Positions 55,298 through 64,000 of a stretch of DNA of 64,000 bases are shown one piece after another. Position numbers and translations under genes: made by a program. Every line of letters begins with the position of its first letter. Position 1 is the stretch's first letter. Below the pieces are notes generated by a model. The model saw nothing but the letters and a program-made list of their open reading frames with translations, did no database searches and was not told the origin of the DNA. Source of the DNA: Drosophila persimilis (taxonomy: Eukaryota; Arthropoda; Insecta; Diptera; Drosophilidae); NCBI RefSeq assembly GCF_003286085.1, contig NW_020825294.1:14034501-14098500 (forward strand), given 5' to 3'.

Positions 55298-55624
55298 TGT
55301 TCGGGCCAGCCGCCGTCACTTGTCATTGTCACTTTAGACAATAAACGAATAAGCAGAGTGAGCCGCCTATGCATTGCGCTGCTGCGCTCTCTCGCTAAAA
55401 GGACTCTCTGCAGCCGCCACTTCGGCAATTACTTTGATCTGCCGCCGTCGTCTATTTTTAGTTCTATGCTAATCTCTCGCTGGATTGGTTGCATATCGAC
55501 CTATCTCCTAAACATTTATCCGGCCGGGCAAAAGAGCAAGCAATCGGCTTCAGCTAAGCCGCTTGTATAAATAAATATTATAAAGTTTAACGAAGTTTTG
55601 TTGTTTTAATTTGGAAATAAATAG
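55298..55624 (+). mobile_element. Solo-LTR-like segment of array unit 3
   Basis: Same segment as 49392-49718. It carries ACAATAAACG near 55338 where units 1, 2 and 5 have ACAATAGACG. Confidence 0.45.
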
Positions 55625-56333
55625 GTGGCAAAAAAGCTTGGCATCTCAAACACCAGCTATAATATAGCTGTTTTGAAAACAGTGCCAGCAAAGTCCTTTA
55701 AAGAAAAGAAGAACATGTCCCAGCGACGAATGAATGAGCAGTCAAAAATTTGGGTAATTGGAATGCTATGTTATACGCATTCATTTCGTTTTGCTTACTC
55801 CTTCATTCTAACTCGGACAACTGAATGCTGAAAACAACGAAGCCAACATGCAGTCGCATTGATATATATACATACATATATATTCATTCATATTCGCAGT
55901 CATTCAACTCAATTTAATTCTAATGCATTATGTTTTGAATGAGCCATGCATTTTTCTAGAGCATCGTCGATTCCCTGCAAACGCTCTGCAAAGATTATTT
56001 CGCCAGGGGATTTAATAATTTCCTGAGCATATCTTAATGGATCCGAGCTCTGCTCAGACTTAAGTCAACCCCCTTCTTCATTTGCTAAGTCTAACATTAT
56101 ATGGCTTGACTTCCACCGATTAGATCTCGAGCAAGGCGTTGCATACCTTCAGGATGGAGCATATAAATAAATAAATTCACCAGAACTACTGGTCCCTATG
56201 GAAAGAAGAACGATATTAGAACTTAATTCCATAAATCATAGCTAGTGGTGCAGCTTAATGTAATTCTTCATTATAGTTTGCTAATTGCACTGCCCACTGT
56301 ACGAAACGTTAATGCATATGCTTACATATACAT

Positions 56334-56618
56334 ATGAAAGCAATATTTGTTTCTCGTCTTATTCCTGAGGCTACAACAGAGGATGTTAAACAACATCTTT
56401 TCTCTAAACTTAACACTTCGCCTGTTGATATAGTTGTGACTAAATTTACATTTAAACATAAGCGCAACATATCATCATTTAAAATTCTTCTCCCTGATTC
56501 TTTACTATCCAGTTCTCTAGAACCGTCAATATGGCCTGAGCACACAATTGTGCATGAGTTCCTTCTCAAAGATTCGAACTCGAATCCAAGAATAACCGAA
56601 CATGCTCCAAAAAACTGA
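56334..56618 (+). CDS. ORF1 C-terminal fragment, array unit 3
   Basis: Identical in protein sequence to unit 1. The stop overlaps the ORF2 ATG. Confidence 0.6.
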   Translation: MKAIFVSRLIPEATTEDVKQHLFSKLNTSPVDIVVTKFTFKHKRNISSFKILLPDSLLSSSLEPSIWPEHTIVHEFLLKDSNSNPRITEHAPKN

Positions 56619-58087
56619 TGTACTATTTTTCCATGCACTATCAGAACGTTCGCAGTTTGCTGGGAAAATTGCGTCAAATTCATACTAATAGCGCGTCCTT
56701 TGATTTCGATGCCATCGCGTTTACCGAAACCTGGCTTAACTCCTCTGTCAATGATCATGAAATTTTCATTGATAGTTACACTATTTATAGAATGGACCGC
56801 CCATCTTTTGCAGGTGGGGTTCTGATTGCAGTTAAATATGTTTTCTCATCTGAGTTATTCCCATTTAATAACATTCACGGAATTGAATTTGTTGCAGTCA
56901 AAGTTCGTGTTGGCTCCGAATTTTTCTATTTAACCTGCTCTTACATTCCTCCCAGGTCTGATGCTGCGCTTTACTTACACCACCTCTCAGCAATTAATAT
57001 TGTTGTTTCTGCATTAGGGTGCCATGATCGAATTATTGTCATGGGGGACTTTAACCTCCCATTTCTTTCTTGGCTGCCTTGTGATGACGCTAACCTGTTG
57101 TTTCCCAATTGCCATAATGACTTTATCAATGGGCTAACGGATAGTTCCCTTGTCCAAATTAATGCCGTTAAAAACATGAGGGACAGACTTCTTGACCTCG
57201 TTTTTGTTAACGATGGTTCTCTTGCTACGGTATCTAGAGCAAGTCTAATATCTCTCCCTGAAGATTCTTACCATCCAACTTTGTTGATATCACTAGAGTG
57301 TACACAATCTGGATGTGTTGACAGTTCCATGGCTCCTTGTCACATGAAGTGTTTTCGCAAAACAAACTTTATCGATTTAGATCTACATCTCTCGCGTGTT
57401 GATTGGTCGTTTCTTTATTCATTACCGAACATAGATGCAACTGTTAACTCGTTTTATAGTTCTATTTACTCCGCCCTAAATACGTTTGTTCCAGATATCA
57501 CTGTACCTGTATCGTCCAAGCCTCCTTGGTTCTCCAAGTATTTATCATACTTAAAAAATAATAAATCCCGGCTCTATAAAAAGTACCAGAAGTCGGGCTC
57601 CACGTTGACTTTAGCTCTATACTCCTCCGCTCGCTCTCTGTTCCTTGCCGTCAATAGTCAGTGTTATAATCATTACCTTTCACAATGTAGTAGAAACTTT
57701 CGTAGTGACCCTAAAAAATTCTATTCGTTCGTTAACTCTAAGCGCAAGTCAAACGTTTTTCCTCCGTCCCTTCATTACCAGAACAAAACAGAAGCTTCTG
57801 CTGTTGGTATTGCAAATTTATTCGCTAACTTTTTCCAAACAACGTACTCGTCTCATATTTACAACGCATCCACTCCCTATCCGTACCAGCTACCTCAAGC
57901 TAACAGCATTTTTCTGCCCTTTTTCGAGGAAAGCGTTGTTCTGGAAGGTTTGTCATCTATGGACAACATTCAAACGACTTGGCACGAATTTAATGCATTG
58001 AGGGAGGAGCTCTTTTCGAACTCATTCGAATACATTCTATTTTTTTGCAGTTACTTTTGGGGCTCACCCAGTGGTTTAAACTTTTGA
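56618..58087 (+). CDS. ORF2 endonuclease chimera, array unit 3
   Basis: Open over 489 codons. It matches unit 1 except GSEFFYL for GSAFFYL. Catalytic residues are retained and it ends in the next unit. Confidence 0.75.
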   Translation: MYYFSMHYQNVRSLLGKLRQIHTNSASFDFDAIAFTETWLNSSVNDHEIFIDSYTIYRMDRPSFAGGVLIAVKYVFSSELFPFNNIHGIEFVAVKVRVGSEFFYLTCSYIPPRSDAALYLHHLSAINIVVSALGCHDRIIVMGDFNLPFLSWLPCDDANLLFPNCHNDFINGLTDSSLVQINAVKNMRDRLLDLVFVNDGSLATVSRASLISLPEDSYHPTLLISLECTQSGCVDSSMAPCHMKCFRKTNFIDLDLHLSRVDWSFLYSLPNIDATVNSFYSSIYSALNTFVPDITVPVSSKPPWFSKYLSYLKNNKSRLYKKYQKSGSTLTLALYSSARSLFLAVNSQCYNHYLSQCSRNFRSDPKKFYSFVNSKRKSNVFPPSLHYQNKTEASAVGIANLFANFFQTTYSSHIYNASTPYPYQLPQANSIFLPFFEESVVLEGLSSMDNIQTTWHEFNALREELFSNSFEYILFFCSYFWGSPSGLNF

Positions 58088-58250
58088 GAAGAAAAATAGA
58101 TATATTTGTGGTTAAATGATAAAATAGCTTTTTTGTGCAAGTTTTGCTTAAGGTTTCAATTTTAATTTTAATTTAATTGTTTAATTTAATGATTTTTTAA
58201 TTTAAATATTCAGATTTCCGGCTAAAATCAGTTTTTTAGAGCTACATAGC

Positions 58251-58577
58251 TGTTCGGGCCAGCCGCCGTCACTTGTCATTGTCACTTTAGACAATAAACG
58301 AATAAGCAGAGTGAGCCGCCTATGCATTGCGCTGCTGCGCTCTCTCGCTAAAAGGACTCTCTGCAGCCGCCACTTCGGCAATTACTTTGATCTGCCGCCG
58401 TCGTCTATTTTTAGTTCTATGCTAATCTCTCGCTGGATTGGTTGCATATCGACCTATCTCCTAAACATTTATCCGGCCGGGCAAAAGAGCAAGCAATCGG
58501 CTTCAGCTAAGCCGCTTGTATAAATAAATATTATAAAGTTTAACGAAGTTTTGTTGTTTTAATTTGGAAATAAATAG
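58251..58577 (+). mobile_element. Solo-LTR-like segment of array unit 4
   Basis: Same segment as 49392-49718. It shares the ACAATAAACG variant with unit 3. Confidence 0.45.
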
Positions 58578-59286
58578 GTGGCAAAAAAGCTTGGCATCTC
58601 AAACACCAGCTATAATATAGCTGTTTTGAAAACAGTGCCAGCAAAGTCCTTTAAAGAAAAGAAGAACATGTCCCAGCGACGAATGAATGAGCAGTCAAAA
58701 ATTTGGGTAATTGGAATGCTATGTTATACGCATTCATTTCGTTTTGCGTACTCCTTCATTCTAACTCGGACAACTGAATGCTGAAAACAACGAAGCCAAC
58801 ATGCAGTCGCATTGATATATATACATACATATATATTCATTCATATTCGCAGTCATTCAACTCAATTTAATTCTAATGCATTATGTTTTGAATGAGCCAT
58901 GCATTTTTCTAGAGCATCGTCGATTCCCTGCAAACGCTCTGCAAAGATTATTTCGCCAGGGGATTTAATAATTTCCTGAGCATATCTTAATGGATCCGAG
59001 CTCTGCTCAGACTTAAGTCAACCCCCTTCTTCATTTGCTAAGTCTAACATTATATGGCTTGACTTCCACCGATTAGATCTCGAGCAAGGCGTTGCATACC
59101 TTCAGGATGGAGCATATAAATAAATAAATTCACCAGAACTACTGGTCCCTATGGAAAGAAGAACGATATTAGAACTTAATTCCATAAATCATAGCTAGTG
59201 GTGCAGCTTAATGTAATTCTTCATTATAGTTTGCTAATTGCACTGCCCACTGTACGAAACGTTAATGCATATGCTTACATATACAT

Positions 59287-59571
59287 ATGAATGCAATATT
59301 TGTTTCTCGTCTTATTCCTGAGGCTACAACAGAGGATGTTAAACAACATCTTTTCTCTAAACTTAACACTTCGCCTGTTGATATAGTTGTGACTAAATTT
59401 ACATTTAAACATAAGCGCAACATATCATCATTTAAAATTCTTCTCCCTGATTCTTTACTATCCAGTTCTCTAGAACCGTCAATATGGCCTGAGCACACAA
59501 TTGTGCATGAGTTCCTTCTCAAAGATTCGAACTCGAATCCAAGAATAACCGAACATGCTCCAAAAAACTGA
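59287..59571 (+). CDS. ORF1 C-terminal fragment, array unit 4
   Basis: Same as unit 1 except MNAIF for MKAIF. The stop overlaps the ORF2 ATG. Confidence 0.6.
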   Translation: MNAIFVSRLIPEATTEDVKQHLFSKLNTSPVDIVVTKFTFKHKRNISSFKILLPDSLLSSSLEPSIWPEHTIVHEFLLKDSNSNPRITEHAPKN

Positions 59572-61037
59572 TGTACTATTCCATGCACTATCAGAACGTT
59601 CGCAGTTTGCTGGGAAAATTGCGTCAAATTCATACTAATAGCGCGTCCTTTGATTTCGATGCCATCGCGTTTACCGAAACCTGGCTTAACTCCTCTGTCA
59701 ATGATCATGAAATTTTCATTGATAGTTACACTATTTATAGAATGGACCGCCCATCTTTTGCAGGTGGGGTTCTGATTGCAGTTAAATATGTTTTCTCATC
59801 TGAGTTATTCCCATTTAATAACATTCACGGAATTGAATTTGTTGCAGTCAAAGTTCGTGTTGGCTCCGCATTTTTCTATTTAACCTGCTCTTACATTCCT
59901 CCCAGGTCTGATGCTGAGCTTTACTTACACCACCTCTCAGCAATTAATATTGTTGTTTCTGCATTAGGGTGCCATGATCGAATTATTGTCATGGGGGACT
60001 TTAACCTCCCATTTCTTTCTTGGCTGCCTTGTGATGACGCTAACCTGTTGTTTCCCAATTGCCATAATGACTTTATCAATGGGCTAACGGATAGTTCCCT
60101 TGTCCAAATTAATGCCGTTAAAAACATGAGGGACAGACTTCTTGACCTCGTTTTTGTTAACGATGGTTCTATTGCTACGGTATCTAGAGCAAGTCTAATA
60201 TCTCTCCCTGAAGATCCTTACCATCCAACTTTGTTGATATCACTAGAGTGTACACAATCTGGATGTGTTGACAGTTCCATGGCTCCTTGTCACATGAAGT
60301 GTTTTCGCAAAACAAACTGTATCGATTTAGATCTACATCTCTCGCGTGTTGATTGGTCGTTTCTTTATTCATTACCGAACATAGATGCAACTGTTAACTC
60401 GTTTTATAGTTCTATTTACTCCGCCCTAAATACGTTTGTTCCAGATATCACTGTACCTGTATCGTCCAAGCCTCCTTGGTTCTCCAAGTATTTATCATAC
60501 TTAAAAAATAATAAATCCCGGCTCTATAAAAAGTACCAGAAGTCGGGCTCCACGTTGGCTTTAGCTCTATACTCCTCCGCTCGCTCTCTGTTCCTTGCCG
60601 TCAATAGTCAGTGTTATAATCATTACCTTTCACAATGTAGTAGAAACTTTCGTAGTGACCCTAAAAAATTCTATTCGTTCGTTAACTCTAAGCGCAAGTC
60701 AAACGTTTTTCCTCCGTCCCTTCATTACCAGAACAAAACAGAAGCTTCTGCTGTTGGTATTGCAAATTTATTCGCTAACTTTTTCCAAACAACGTACTCG
60801 TCTCATATTTACAACGCATCCACTCCCTATCCGTACCAGCTACCTCAAGCTAACAGCATTTTTCTGCCCTTTTTCGAGGAAAGCGTTGTTCTGGAAGGTT
60901 TGTCATCTATGGACAACATTCAAACGACTTGGCACGAATTTAATGCATTGAGGGAGGAGCTCTTTTCGAACTCATTTGAATACATTCTATTTTTTTGCAG
61001 TTACTTTTGGGGCTCACCTAGTGGTTTAAACTTTTGA
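59571..61037 (+). CDS. ORF2 endonuclease chimera, array unit 4
   Basis: 488 codons: an in-frame 3-base deletion gives MYYSMHY for MYYFSMHY. Further changes are SIATV for SLATV, EDPYHP for EDSYHP and TNCIDL for TNFIDL. The catalytic His within YHP and the other active-site residues are kept. It ends in the next unit. Confidence 0.75.
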   Translation: MYYSMHYQNVRSLLGKLRQIHTNSASFDFDAIAFTETWLNSSVNDHEIFIDSYTIYRMDRPSFAGGVLIAVKYVFSSELFPFNNIHGIEFVAVKVRVGSAFFYLTCSYIPPRSDAELYLHHLSAINIVVSALGCHDRIIVMGDFNLPFLSWLPCDDANLLFPNCHNDFINGLTDSSLVQINAVKNMRDRLLDLVFVNDGSIATVSRASLISLPEDPYHPTLLISLECTQSGCVDSSMAPCHMKCFRKTNCIDLDLHLSRVDWSFLYSLPNIDATVNSFYSSIYSALNTFVPDITVPVSSKPPWFSKYLSYLKNNKSRLYKKYQKSGSTLALALYSSARSLFLAVNSQCYNHYLSQCSRNFRSDPKKFYSFVNSKRKSNVFPPSLHYQNKTEASAVGIANLFANFFQTTYSSHIYNASTPYPYQLPQANSIFLPFFEESVVLEGLSSMDNIQTTWHEFNALREELFSNSFEYILFFCSYFWGSPSGLNF

Positions 61038-61200
61038 GAAGAAAAATAGATATATTTGTGGTTAAATGATAAAATAGCTTTTTTGTGCAAGTTTTGCTTA
61101 AGGTTTCAATTTTAATTTTAATTTAATTGTTTAATTTAATGATTTTTTAATTTAAATATTCAGATTTCCGGCTAAAATCAGTTTTTTAGAGCTACATAGC

Positions 61201-61527
61201 TGTTCGGGCCAGCCGCCGTCACTTGTCATTGTCACTTTAGACAATAGACGAATAAGCAGAGTGAGCCGCCTATGCATTGCGCTGCTGCGCTCTCTCGCTA
61301 AAAGGACTCTCTGCAGCCGCCACTTCGGCAATTACTTTGATCTGCCGCCGTCGTCTATTTTTAGTTCTATGCTAATCTCTCGCTGGATTGGTTGCATATC
61401 GACCTATCTCCTAAACATTTATCCGGCCGGGCAAAAGAGCAAGCAATCGGCTTCAGCTAAGCCGCTTGTATAAATAAATATTATAAAGTTTAACGAAGTT
61501 TTGTTGTTTTAATTTGGAAATAAATAG
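61201..61527 (+). mobile_element. Solo-LTR-like segment of array unit 5
   Basis: Same segment as 49392-49718. It has the ACAATAGACG form seen in units 1 and 2. Confidence 0.45.
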
Positions 61528-62236
61528 GTGGCAAAAAAGCTTGGCATCTCAAACACCAGCTATAATATAGCTGTTTTGAAAACAGTGCCAGCAAAGTCCT
61601 TTAAAGAAAAGAAGAACATGTCCCAGCGACGAATGAATGAGCAGTCAAAAATTTGGGTAATTGGAATGCTATGTTATACGCATTCATTTCGTTTTGCTTA
61701 CTCCTTCATTCTAACTCGGACAACTGAATGCTGAAAACAACGAAGCCAACATGCAGTCGCATTGATATATATACATACATATATATTCATTCATATTCGC
61801 AGTCATTCAACTCAATTTAATTCTAATGCATTATGTTTTGAATGAGCCATGCATTTTTCTAGAGCATCGTCGATTCCCTGCAAACGCTCTGCAAAGATTA
61901 TTTCGCCAGGGGATTTAATAATTTCCTGAGCATATCTTAATGGATCCGAGCTCTGCTCAGACTTAAGTCAACCCCCTTCTTCATTTGCTAAGTCTAACAT
62001 TATATGGCTTGACTTCCACCGATTAGATCTCGAGCAAGGCGTTGCATACCTTCAGGATGGAGCATATAAATAAATAAATTCACCAGAACTACTGGTCCCT
62101 ATGGAAAGAAGAACGATATTAGAACTTAATTCCATAAATCATAGCTAGTGGTGCAGATTAGTGTAATTCTTCATTATAGTTTGCTAATTGCACTGCCCAC
62201 TGTACGAAACGTTAATGCATATGCTTACATATACAT

Positions 62237-62521
62237 ATGAAAGCAATATTTGTTTCTCGTCTTATTCCTGAGGCTACAACAGAGGATGTTAAACAACATC
62301 TTTTCTCTAAACTTAACACTTCGCCTGTTGATATAGTTGTGACTAAATTTACATTTAAACATAAGCGCAACATATCATCATTTAAAATTCTTCTCCCTGA
62401 TTCTTTACTATCCAGTTCTCTAGAACCGTCAATATGGCCTGAGCACACAATTGTGCATGAGTTCCTTCTCAAAGATTCGAACTCGAATCCAAGAATAACC
62501 GAACATGCTCCAAAAAACTGA
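62237..62521 (+). CDS. ORF1 C-terminal fragment, array unit 5
   Basis: Identical in protein sequence to unit 1. The stop overlaps the ORF2 ATG. Confidence 0.6.
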   Translation: MKAIFVSRLIPEATTEDVKQHLFSKLNTSPVDIVVTKFTFKHKRNISSFKILLPDSLLSSSLEPSIWPEHTIVHEFLLKDSNSNPRITEHAPKN

Positions 62522-63987
62522 TGTACTATTCCATGCACTATCAGAACGTTCGCAGTTTGCTGGGAAAATTGCGTCAAATTCATACTAATAGCGCGTCCTT
62601 TGATTTCGATGCCATCGCGTTTACCGAAACCTGGCTTAACTCCTCTGTCAATGATCATGAAATTTTCATTGATAGTTACACTATTTATAGAATGGACCGC
62701 CCATCTTTTGCAGGTGGGGTTCTGATTGCAGTTAAATATGTTTTCTCATCTGAGTTATTCCCATTTAATAACATTCACGGAATTGAATTTGTTGCAGTCA
62801 AAGTTCGTGTTGGCTCCGCATTTTTCTATTTAACCTGCTCTTACATTCCTCCCAGGTCTGATGCTGAGCTTTACTTACACCACCTCTCAGCAATTAATAT
62901 TGTTGTTTCTGCATTAGGGTGCCATGATCGAATTATTGTCATGGGGGACTTTAACCTCCCATTTCTTTCTTGGCTGCCTTGTGATGACGCTAACCTGTTG
63001 TTTCCCAATTGCCATAATGACTTTATCAATGGGCTAACGGATAGTTCCCTTGTCCAAATTAATGCCGTTAAAAACATGAGGGACAGACTTCTTGACCTCG
63101 TTTTTGTTAACGATGGTTCTATTGCTACGGTATCTAGAGCAAGTCTAATATCTCTCCCTGAAGATCCTTACCATCCAACTTTGTTGATATCACTAGAGTG
63201 TACACAATCTGGATGTGTTGACAGTTCCATGGCTCCTTGTCACATGAAGTGTTTTCGCAAAACAAACTGTATCGATTTAGATCTACATCTCTCGCGTGTT
63301 GATTGGTCGTTTCTTTATTCATTACCGAACATAGATGCAACTGTTAACTCGTTTTATAGTTCTATTTACTCCGCCCTAAATACGTTTGTTCCAGATATCA
63401 CTGTACCTGTATCGTCCAAGCCTCCTTGGTTCTCCAAGTATTTATCATACTTAAAAAATAATAAATCCCGGCTCTATAAAAAGTACCAGAAGTCGGGCTC
63501 CACGTTGGCTTTAGCTCTATACTCCTCCGCTCGCTCTCTGTTCCTTGCCGTCAATAGTCAGTGTTATAATCATTACCTTTCACAATGTAGTAGAAACTTT
63601 CGTAGTGACCCTAAAAAATTCTATTCGTTCGTTAACTCTAAGCGCAAGTCAAACGTTTTTCCTCCGTCCCTTCATTACCAGAACAAAACAGAAGCTTCTG
63701 CTGTTGGTATTGCAAATTTATTCGCTAACTTTTTCCAAACAACGTACTCGTCTCATATTTACAACGCATCCACTCCCTATCCGTACCAGCTACCTCAAGC
63801 TAACAGCATTTTTCTGCCCTTTTTCGAGGAAAGCGTTGTTCTGGAAGGTTTGTCATCTATGGACAACATTCAAACGACTTGGCACGAATTTAATGCATTG
63901 AGGGAGGAGCTCTTTTCGAACTCATTCGAATACATTCTATTTTTTTGCAGTTACTTTTGGGGCTCACCCAGTGGTTTAAACTTTTGA
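62521..63987 (+). CDS. ORF2 endonuclease chimera, array unit 5
   Basis: 488 codons, the same protein as unit 4, including the 3-base deletion and the SIATV, EDPYHP and TNCIDL variants. It ends in the partial sixth unit. Units 4 and 5 therefore descend from a recent local duplication or conversion. Confidence 0.75.
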   Translation: MYYSMHYQNVRSLLGKLRQIHTNSASFDFDAIAFTETWLNSSVNDHEIFIDSYTIYRMDRPSFAGGVLIAVKYVFSSELFPFNNIHGIEFVAVKVRVGSAFFYLTCSYIPPRSDAELYLHHLSAINIVVSALGCHDRIIVMGDFNLPFLSWLPCDDANLLFPNCHNDFINGLTDSSLVQINAVKNMRDRLLDLVFVNDGSIATVSRASLISLPEDPYHPTLLISLECTQSGCVDSSMAPCHMKCFRKTNCIDLDLHLSRVDWSFLYSLPNIDATVNSFYSSIYSALNTFVPDITVPVSSKPPWFSKYLSYLKNNKSRLYKKYQKSGSTLALALYSSARSLFLAVNSQCYNHYLSQCSRNFRSDPKKFYSFVNSKRKSNVFPPSLHYQNKTEASAVGIANLFANFFQTTYSSHIYNASTPYPYQLPQANSIFLPFFEESVVLEGLSSMDNIQTTWHEFNALREELFSNSFEYILFFCSYFWGSPSGLNF

Positions 63988-64000
63988 GAAGAAAAATAGA

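Larger units (their letters stand above)
49105..64000 (+). repeat. Head-to-tail array of a 2.95-kb LTR-LINE composite unit
   Basis: Units begin at CAACATTCAAACGACTTGGC: 49105, 52058, 55011, 57964, 60914 and 63864 (partial, cut by the window edge). Lengths are 2953, 2953, 2953, 2950 and 2950. Each unit contains about 285 bases of unassigned A+T-rich sequence, a solo-LTR-like segment, about 700 bases of noncoding sequence, a 94-codon ORF1 end and the endonuclease half of CR1-clade ORF2. Units differ at only a few positions each, so the array is recent or homogenised. The left flank meets unit 1 exactly at the unit start, as expected of tandem amplification. Confidence 0.95.

Overview
The window is insect pericentromeric (heterochromatic) DNA, almost certainly from a Drosophila species. 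One host gene is visible. It is a minus-strand Niemann-Pick C1-like sterol transporter, best matched to Npc1b, with two exons at 22850-24239 and 3316-4182. They splice in frame across an 18.7 kb intron filled with transposons. Gene assignment rests on protein family recognition and on intact splice sites. The species call rests on the repeat families (CR1A-like LINEs, DINE-1-like repeats, BEL/Pao elements, Transib, Tc1, hAT).

Layout. 1-3300: fragments of a CR1 LINE, an unclassified repeat, a LINE RNase H relic and inverted-repeat sequences. 3316-4182: Npc1b exon. 4183-22849: intron holding nested CR1 LINEs (5061-10825, one copy inside another), a solo LTR, two fragments of a BEL/Pao family with their LTRs (one with a 21-bp gag minisatellite), two Tc1-transposase relics and two DINE-1-like repeats arranged as a duplicated block. 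22850-24239: Npc1b exon. 24430-36060: a Jockey-clade LINE in two pieces, flanking a BEL/Pao element (26221-33196) that carries a Transib DNA transposon in its gag region, plus a hAT transposase 3' end and a TIR-ended repeat. 36250-47980: a LOA-clade LINE, CR1 pieces, a duplicated BEL/Pao pol segment and a Ty3/Gypsy integrase fragment.

49105 to the right edge is a head-to-tail array of a 2.95 kb composite unit, with five full copies and the start of a sixth. Each unit joins a solo-LTR-like segment to the 3' end of ORF1 and the endonuclease half of ORF2 from a CR1-clade LINE. The endonuclease frame is open in all five copies and runs through the unit junction into the next unit, so its last ~41 codons exist only because of the tandem arrangement. 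This is the most unusual feature of the window and looks like a transposon-derived satellite in the making.

No tRNA, rRNA, CRISPR array or bacterial-type operon was seen. Boundaries of degraded elements are approximate and were judged by eye from repeated segments and recognised protein motifs.
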